Source: Erythrobacter sp. HKB08
GTDB taxonomy: Bacteria; Pseudomonadota; Alphaproteobacteria; Sphingomonadales; Sphingomonadaceae
Assembly (NCBI RefSeq): GCF_004114695.1
Contig: NZ_CP035310.1
Coordinates: 620,001-684,000, forward strand
DNA length: 64,000 nucleotides
Reading direction: 5' to 3'
This document shows, piece by piece, positions 59,000 to 64,000 of the stretch. A program made the translations under genes and the position numbers. Below the pieces are notes generated by a model, which saw only the letters and a program-made list of their open reading frames with translations, was not told the DNA's origin and did not search any database. Numbering within the stretch: position 1 is the first letter of the stretch; each line of letters begins with the position of its first letter.

Positions 59000-59976
59000 C
59001 AGCTACCGTCACTTTCGATGCCGTCCATCCACGGCCTCGTGCCGTCGGGCGCGACCCGCCGCAGTTCTTCGAGACGCCGCGCCTGGCGCGATTCGAGGTT
59101 CAGCGTCAGCAACGGACGCGTCTTCTCGACGAATTGCCGGGGCGTGCAGTCGAAGAAGGAATGGAACTCGCGAATCTGGTGGGACTGGTCGAAATACCGC
59201 AGCATGATCGCCTCGGTCTCGTCCTCGTCGAAGACCCCGCACAGGCGCGAGGCGAGGTCGAGTGCGCGGGCGCGGCGCAGGACGCGCTTGGGCGTCATCC
59301 CGAAATCGCGTTTGACGATCCGCTCGAGGGTTCGCGTGCTGATATCGTGCTGCTCGGCGAAGTCGGCCACCGAATAGGTCGGATCGGCGAAGGCGAGCCG
59401 CTCGAACTCGCGCGCGATGGTCGAGGGCGGCTCGGGCTGCCGTTCTGCGATGAGGTCGCGCATCATCGCCTCGATCCGGGCGATCCACTGCTCCGGGCTG
59501 TCTTTTGGATCGAAGCTCGATGCGTCGAACGGCTGGGGGAATCCCATGTCGGCGCTCGGCACGATGCGGTCGACCGTTTCGCTCTCTTCGGGAAAGCCGA
59601 GCGCATGGAGCGCGCCCGGCCTGAAGGAGATGCCGACGGTCATCACGTCGCCCGTGCAGCTGATCGGCATGGCGTGCGAGTGCGGACCGAAGAACGGCGT
59701 TTCCTTGAAGTAGCGCCCCGTCCCGTCGGCAGTGCTCGCGGACCATTGCCCGGCGAGCAGGACGCGCACGAAGGCCGTGTCGTTGAACATGTGGCAGTTG
59801 ATGTTGGCCTCGCCGATCGCTTCCAGCTTGGCCGCCTGGACGCGGGCGATCCACGGTTCGAGGTCGCTTGCAGGCGCACGGTTGAGCGACAGCGGCGCGC
59901 CGCTGCGCGATACGCCCGTCTCAGGACGGTAGGCGGTATCACCCGCCTCTTCTGAGTGCCCCCGGGGGTTTGTCAT
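58999..59976 (-). CDS. AraC-type transcriptional regulator (cluster I, copy 3)
   Basis: 325 residues from ATG at 59976; a TTG at 60003 is a possible earlier start. Sensor region SGAPLSLNRAPASDLEPWIA, HTH region STRTLERIVKRDFGMTPKRV and YFDQSHQIREFHSFFDCTPR, tail LESRQARRLEELRRV. It leads the operon of three and is divergent from hisN. Confidence 0.86.
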   Translation of the reverse strand: MTNPRGHSEEAGDTAYRPETGVSRSGAPLSLNRAPASDLEPWIARVQAAKLEAIGEANINCHMFNDTAFVRVLLAGQWSASTADGTGRYFKETPFFGPHSHAMPISCTGDVMTVGISFRPGALHALGFPEESETVDRIVPSADMGFPQPFDASSFDPKDSPEQWIARIEAMMRDLIAERQPEPPSTIAREFERLAFADPTYSVADFAEQHDISTRTLERIVKRDFGMTPKRVLRRARALDLASRLCGVFDEDETEAIMLRYFDQSHQIREFHSFFDCTPRQFVEKTRPLLTLNLESRQARRLEELRRVAPDGTRPWMDGIESDGS

Positions 59977-60091
59977 TGCTGACCCGTTTTTGTCCTCGGA
60001 CAATGTTTATCCTGTTTCGCCGCAAGGTGCAAAGCGCTCTCGCTATTGCGAAGAGCTTGACCGGCGGCCCCCGCTCGGCGAAGCGGCGCGC

Positions 60092-60865
60092 ATGGCAAAT
60101 TCACGTGACAAGGCCCTTGCCGAAAGGCTCGCCGATGCAGCCGGCGAGGCGATCCGCCCGCTGTTCCGGGGCGAATGGTCGCAGGAGCAGAAGGACGACA
60201 GTACCTTCGTGACCGAAGCCGACCGCGCGGCCGAGGCTGCGATGCGGCAGATCATCGAAGCGGAATTCCCCGGCGACGGCATCATCGGCGAGGAATACGG
60301 CACGCGCAACGAGGCCTCGGGGCGTCAGTGGGTGCTCGACCCGATCGACGGCACGACCAGCTTCATCGCCGGGCGCCCGATCTTCGGCACGCTGATCGCG
60401 CTGCTTCAGGACGGCTGGCCGGTGCTCGGCGTGATCGACCAGCCGATCGCGCGCGAACGCTGGGTCGGGCTGATCGGGCAGGGGACGACATTCAACGGCA
60501 AGCCGATAAAGGCGCGCGCGTGCAAGGAATTGTCCGACGCGGTGCTCGGCACGACCACGCCGCACCAGTTTTCAGGCGACGAGGTCGATGCCTTCATGGG
60601 CCTCGCCAAGTCGGTCGCCGAGCGCAAGATCATCTACGGCGGCGACTGCTACAATTACGGCCTCGTCGCGAGCGGGCATGTCGATCTCGTGTGCGAGGCG
60701 GGCCTCAAGCTCTACGACTTCGCGGCGCTCGTGCCGGTCGTCGAAGGGGCGGGCGGCACGATGAGCGACTGGCAGGGCAATCCGCTCGATGCCGAAAGCG
60801 ACGGCCGCGTCCTTGCCCTCGGCGACCCTGCGCGGCTCGACGACGTGCTCGAGGCGATGGGGTAG
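60092..60865 (+). CDS. hisN: Histidinol-phosphatase, IMPase type
   Basis: 257 residues of the inositol monophosphatase superfamily with GIIGEEYGTRN, WVLDPIDGTTSFIAGRPIFG and KLYDFAALVPVVEGAGG. The PIDGTTSFIAGRP form is typical of HisN, which dephosphorylates histidinol phosphate. The start MANSRDKALAERLADAAGEA at 60092 is preferred over a longer reading. It is one of three family members in this window. Confidence 0.88.
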   Translation: MANSRDKALAERLADAAGEAIRPLFRGEWSQEQKDDSTFVTEADRAAEAAMRQIIEAEFPGDGIIGEEYGTRNEASGRQWVLDPIDGTTSFIAGRPIFGTLIALLQDGWPVLGVIDQPIARERWVGLIGQGTTFNGKPIKARACKELSDAVLGTTTPHQFSGDEVDAFMGLAKSVAERKIIYGGDCYNYGLVASGHVDLVCEAGLKLYDFAALVPVVEGAGGTMSDWQGNPLDAESDGRVLALGDPARLDDVLEAMG

Positions 60866-60899
60866 CTTTGCCACCCCGCGGGAAGGCGCGCTTTTGACC

Positions 60900-60928
60900 T
60901 TGCCTTCTGCTGCAACGCACACTATTTG
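60900..60928 (+). promoter_or_regulatory. Possible promoter of rpmI-rplT
   Basis: TTGCCT (60900-60905), 17 bases, then TATTTG (60923-60928), in the 165-base gap between hisN and rpmI. It is partly overlapped by TTGACC at 60894. A weak match; transcript start would lie about 100 bases before rpmI, leaving room for a regulatory leader. Confidence 0.3.
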
Positions 60929-61030
60929 CGCGCCCTTCACCGACACGTGATTCATCTGCCGGTCTGGCCGAAAGGGCTGCCAGGGCTGGTTGGACGTGTC
61001 TCCGAACCGATATCCGTAAAGGAGATGAAA

Positions 61031-61234
61031 ATGCCCAAGCTGAAGACCAAGAGCGGTGTGAAGAAGCGCTTCAAGATCACCGCAACCGGCAAGGTCAAGC
61101 ACGGTGTGGCCGGCAAGCGCCACCGCCTGATCAGCCACAATGCGAAGTATATCCGCCAGAACCGCGGCACCACTGTCCTGTCGGAAGCCGACAGCAAGAC
61201 GGTGAAGAAGTGGGCGCCTTACGGCCTCGACTGA
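61031..61234 (+). CDS. rpmI: 50S ribosomal protein L35
   Basis: 67 residues starting [20 protein letters not shown], canonical bL35. The ATG at 61031 is preceded by AAAGGAG at the right distance; an ATG two codons earlier is too close to it. rplT follows after 23 bases. Confidence 0.97.
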   Translation: MPKLKTKSGVKKRFKITATGKVKHGVAGKRHRLISHNAKYIRQNRGTTVLSEADSKTVKKWAPYGLD

Positions 61235-61257
61235 TCGCGAACTAAGGAGAAACTGAT

Positions 61258-61617
61258 ATGCCTCGCATCAAACGCGGCGTTACCACGCGCCAGAAGCACA
61301 AGCGGCTCCTCGACCAGGCCAAGGGCTATCGCGGTCGTCGCAAGAACACCATCCGCATCGCGCGCCAGGCCGTCGAAAAGGCCGGCCAGTACGCTTACCG
61401 CGACCGCAAGGTCAAAAAGCGTAACTTCCGCGCCCTGTGGATCCAGCGCATCAACGCGGCAGTCCGTCCGGAAGGCCTGACCTACTCGCAGTTCATGCAC
61501 GGCGTTAAGCTCGCCGGCATCGAGCTCGACCGCAAGGTGATGGCCGACCTCGCCATGAACGAAGAAGCTGCGTTCAAGTCGATCGTCGAGCAGGCGAAGA
61601 AGGCCCTCCCGGCCTAA
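61258..61617 (+). CDS. rplT: 50S ribosomal protein L20
   Basis: 119 residues starting [20 protein letters not shown], canonical bL20. It binds 23S rRNA early in assembly and, in many bacteria, represses its own operon. A strong terminator follows, so it does not read through into pheS. Confidence 0.98.
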   Translation: MPRIKRGVTTRQKHKRLLDQAKGYRGRRKNTIRIARQAVEKAGQYAYRDRKVKKRNFRALWIQRINAAVRPEGLTYSQFMHGVKLAGIELDRKVMADLAMNEEAAFKSIVEQAKKALPA

Positions 61618-61642
61618 GCCTCGCGCACCAGCGAATACGAAG

Positions 61643-61671
61643 GGGCGGTCCGGCAACGGGCCGCCCTTTTT
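61643..61671 (+). terminator. Terminator after rpmI-rplT
   Basis: Arms GGGCGGTCCG and CGGGCCGCCC pair over ten bases (one T-G wobble) with loop GCAA, followed by TTTTTG. It sits 26 bases after the rplT stop. Confidence 0.9.
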
Positions 61672-61773
61672 GTTTCGGCAGTCGGCGGTTCTACTTGCGC
61701 GGCTCGCAGCAATAGTCTTAGCCTTGCACGCACATAGCTTCCCTGGGTCGCAGAAACACCTTCGGGGCGTTGC

Positions 61774-62652
61774 ATGACTGCCAGTTGCGAGCTCGAAGTC
61801 CGCTTCCACGATCTACCGGCGGACCTCGATCCCTACTTCACGACATTCTGCTACGGCGTCGTCACCGTGCACGATGGGGACGTGGTGCACGACGCGATGC
61901 AACCCGAATGGGGTACGCTGCGCTTCTTCCCGCAGGCCCAGCCGACCATCTTCGTCGACGGCCATGAAGCGATCGGCGGCGCCGGGTTCGTCGCCTCCGG
62001 CCCGACCAGCAGCCAGCTGGAATATACCCTCGGCACGACGACATTCTGGGGAGTTGGCCTACTCCCCCTGGGCTGGGCGACATTCATCGATTTCCCGGCC
62101 GACAGCATGGCCAATACGGTGGTCGACGGCATGGCCGATGAGCGCTTTGCAGGCTTTCGCGAGCTGGGAAAGAAACTGCTCGCCGCCAATCTCGACGAGG
62201 AGGCGGAGAAGGAAGTCATTATCGATTTCTTCCGTCACCGGGCGAAGCGCCACCCGGTCGATGCCGAGCGGATCGTGCGCATCCACCGCAGCCTGCTCGC
62301 CGAAGACCTGCCCGATGTCGCGACGCTGGCACAGATGTGCGATCTCAACCAGCGCACGCTTGCCCGGCTCTGCCGCCGCGCTTTCGGCTTCCCTCCCAAG
62401 CTGCTGCTGCGCCGCCAGCGCTTCATGCGCACGCTTGCCGCCTACATGCTCGAGGACAAGGCGACCTGGTCGGAAATGATCGACGAGCTTTATTACGACC
62501 AGCCGCAATTCGTGCGCGAGTGCCGCGAGTTCCTCGGCGTAACCCCCAGCGAGTACGCGGCCACCAAGCGTCCGATCCTCGATGCCTTCATCCGCGAGCG
62601 CCTGCGGCACCTGGGTGTGCCGGTCCAGACGCTTCAAGCGCCCGCTTCCTGA
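61774..62652 (+). CDS. AraC-type transcriptional regulator (cluster II, copy 1)
   Basis: 292 residues. The N-terminal sensor part has EVRFHDLPADLDPYFTTFCY and HDAMQPEWGTLRFF; the C-terminal AraC HTH has RTLARLCRRAFGFPPKLLLR and YYDQPQFVRECREFLGVTPS. It is paralogous to the next gene but lacks the LNR and RQARRLE patterns of cluster I. Monocistronic-looking, with no T-rich terminator after it. Confidence 0.85.
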   Translation: MTASCELEVRFHDLPADLDPYFTTFCYGVVTVHDGDVVHDAMQPEWGTLRFFPQAQPTIFVDGHEAIGGAGFVASGPTSSQLEYTLGTTTFWGVGLLPLGWATFIDFPADSMANTVVDGMADERFAGFRELGKKLLAANLDEEAEKEVIIDFFRHRAKRHPVDAERIVRIHRSLLAEDLPDVATLAQMCDLNQRTLARLCRRAFGFPPKLLLRRQRFMRTLAAYMLEDKATWSEMIDELYYDQPQFVRECREFLGVTPSEYAATKRPILDAFIRERLRHLGVPVQTLQAPAS

Positions 62653-62760
62653 CCTGCGGCTTTCGGGGCATGGGTTGGAATATCGCGGCAGGCGCGTTAG
62701 GCATCGCATCGGGTTGTAAATTCGCGACACGATTGCGCGACGAGGGCCGGGGAGGGCTCG

Positions 62761-63633
62761 ATGACTACGGCTTGTGACATTGCCGTTCGTTTCCACGAGC
62801 CTCCGGTCGATCTCGCGCGCTATTTCACGACCTTCTACCGCGCCGATTTCTCCTGCCCCGATGGGCCGGTCCACGATGCTCTCCAACCCGAATGGGGCGG
62901 CGTCCGCTTCTTCGACGGAAAGAACCTGACCTCGCGCCTTGGCAAGGACCAGGTGCTTTCAGGGACCGACATTTCGGTGATGGGGCCGAGCAGCCAGCCG
63001 GTCGAATTCGAGATCGGGTCGGTCGCCTTCTGGGGCATCGGCCTCCTCCCGCTTGGCTGGGCGCGCTTCATGTCGGTTGGGGCGAGCGACTGGGCAAACC
63101 GGATCGGCGACGGACGGACCGAAGCGGACTTCGCGCATTTCCTGCCGCTGCGCGATCGCTTGAGCATTGCAGCCCGCGACGAGGAAAGCGACCTTGCGGC
63201 AATCGTGTCCTTCTTCCGCGAGCTTGTGGAGCGCACGAAGGAGCCCGACGAGCGCATCCTCGCCATCCACGAGATGCTGCTCGACCCGGACCTGCCCAAT
63301 GTCGCCGCCATGGCGGAAAGCTGCGGCATGAACCCGCGCACGATGGAGCGCCTGTGTCGCCGCCATTTCGGCTTCCCGCCCAAGCTGCTGCTGCGCCGCC
63401 AGCGATTCATGCGCAGCCTCAGCAAGTTCATGCTCGACCCTTCGCTCGGCTGGATCGGCGCGCTCGATTCGCTCTATTTCGACCAGAGCCATTTCGTGCG
63501 CGACTGCCACACCTTCCTCGGCATGTCGCCGAGCGAATATGCCGCCCGGCCGCACCCCATCCTGTCTGCCTTCATGCGAGAGCGGTTGAAGTCGCACGGC
63601 TCGGCCGTCCAGACGCTCGACAAGCCCGGCTGA
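62761..63633 (+). CDS. AraC-type transcriptional regulator (cluster II, copy 2)
   Basis: 290 residues, a close paralogue of the preceding gene: AVRFHEPPVDLARYFTTFYR, HDALQPEWGGVRFF, RTMERLCRRHFGFPPKLLLR and the shared tail pattern ending VQTLDKPG. The pair occupies the space between rplT and pheS. Confidence 0.85.
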   Translation: MTTACDIAVRFHEPPVDLARYFTTFYRADFSCPDGPVHDALQPEWGGVRFFDGKNLTSRLGKDQVLSGTDISVMGPSSQPVEFEIGSVAFWGIGLLPLGWARFMSVGASDWANRIGDGRTEADFAHFLPLRDRLSIAARDEESDLAAIVSFFRELVERTKEPDERILAIHEMLLDPDLPNVAAMAESCGMNPRTMERLCRRHFGFPPKLLLRRQRFMRSLSKFMLDPSLGWIGALDSLYFDQSHFVRDCHTFLGMSPSEYAARPHPILSAFMRERLKSHGSAVQTLDKPG

Positions 63634-63700
63634 TCTTTTCGGCCGAACAGGGGTCATCCCCTTTGCCTTGCGGCGCATTTACGGCTAGCGGGCCTTCGCC

Positions 63701-64000
63701 ATGGACGATTTGCAAAACCGTACTCAAGAGGCCGTAGCCGCGGTCTCGAACGCCGCGTCGCTCGACGCGCTCGATGCGCTGCGCGTCGAAGCGCTGGGCA
63801 AGCAGGGCTGGGTCAGCCAGCTGCTCAAGACGCTCGGCAAGATGACGCCCGACGAGCGCCAGGAAAAGGCGCCGAAGATCCAGTCCGCCCGCGTGGCGAT
63901 CGCCGATGCGATCGAAGCCCGCAAGGCCGCGATCGAGGCGGAAGAGCTGGAGCGTCGCCTCGCGACCGAGACGCTCGACCTCACCCTGCCTGCGCCGCAG
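63701..64000 (+). CDS. pheS: Phenylalanine--tRNA ligase alpha subunit (5' part only)
   Basis: The first 100 residues are visible, MDDLQNRTQEAVAAVSNAAS and then ALRVEALGKQGWVSQLLKTL, the N-terminal coiled coil of PheS. The catalytic domain lies beyond the window. The ATG at 63701 fits. In many bacteria pheS directly follows rplT; here two AraC genes and a terminator intervene. Confidence 0.95.
   Translation, partial: MDDLQNRTQEAVAAVSNAASLDALDALRVEALGKQGWVSQLLKTLGKMTPDERQEKAPKIQSARVAIADAIEARKAAIEAEELERRLATETLDLTLPAPQ

Overview
The window is a compact, GC-rich (roughly 65%) chromosomal segment from an alphaproteobacterium, most likely Sphingomonadales and probably Erythrobacteraceae (Erythrobacter/Qipengyuania/Altererythrobacter type). 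Reasons: an alphaproteobacterial MipZ ATPase, a DUF3035/BamF lipoprotein, a fused CysNC, a TonB-ExbB-ExbD-ExbD-ExbD cluster, a petABC operon with a separate cytochrome c1 gene, and many GTG/TTG starts with tight 1-8 bp overlaps. The family-level placement is inference. I saw no prophage, transposase, CRISPR array, rRNA or plasmid gene, so this is essentially core chromosome.

Layout. 1-700: start of etfB (minus strand), with a palindromic operator-like site upstream. 870-6150: a DUF6265-LprI fusion, a solitary sucC, an inositol-monophosphatase-family enzyme, an OmpA lipoprotein and a CorC/HlyC-type CBS protein. 6224-13761: one long minus-strand operon, gpmA-purE-purK-folA-ribF-ileS-lspA-bamF, with nearly every junction overlapping. 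14037-18718: tRNA-Thr with a repeat-rich 3' flank, an acyl-CoA dehydrogenase, a pair of bacterial PH-domain membrane proteins and a secreted protein with an internal duplication. 18800-25316: GNAT protein, threonine aldolase, DMT exporter, SDR protein, aminopeptidase N and PgeF. 25557-28301: cytochrome bc1 complex (petABC). 28400-31497: apt, a CPA antiporter with a TrkA-N domain, an OmpA lipoprotein. 31494-35052: sulfate activation operon cysD-cysNC-cysQ. 35166-35356: tRNA-Gly followed by a broken partial copy of its own 3' end. 35371-41346: a giant TolB-propeller/amidohydrolase and a two-gene nicotinamide salvage unit (NadM-Nudix plus NadV). 41590-48442: panC, mipZ, a membrane J-domain protein, phosphomannomutase, a DUF2059 protein and a ligase-associated Lhr-type helicase. 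48503-51798: tonB-exbB and three exbD genes. 52133-57060: a secreted protein, hom, another secreted protein, glpX, prs. 57070-63633: five AraC-type regulators in two paralogous clusters around hisN-rpmI-rplT. 63701-64000: beginning of pheS.

How the genes work together. Respiratory electron flow is represented by etfB, the acyl-CoA dehydrogenase and petABC. Nucleotide and cofactor supply appears in purEK, apt, prs, folA, ribF, panC and the nadM/nadV pair. Sulfate is activated to PAPS by CysDNC and the by-product PAP is removed by CysQ. Envelope functions cluster as LspA, BamF, two OmpA lipoproteins and the TonB system.

Most unusual items: (a) five AraC-like regulators, two of which split rplT from pheS, which are usually adjacent; (b) repeats flanking both tRNA genes, including a disrupted duplicate of the tRNA-Gly 3' end; (c) a third exbD separated from the rest of its cluster by a strong intrinsic terminator; (d) a secreted protein with two copies of a Gly-Ala-Arg-Ala-Ser-Ser domain around a His-rich linker; (e) several convergent gene pairs sharing their stop codons. 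None of these is strong evidence of a wholly new system. They are the places where the sequence departs most from what the neighbouring housekeeping genes predict.
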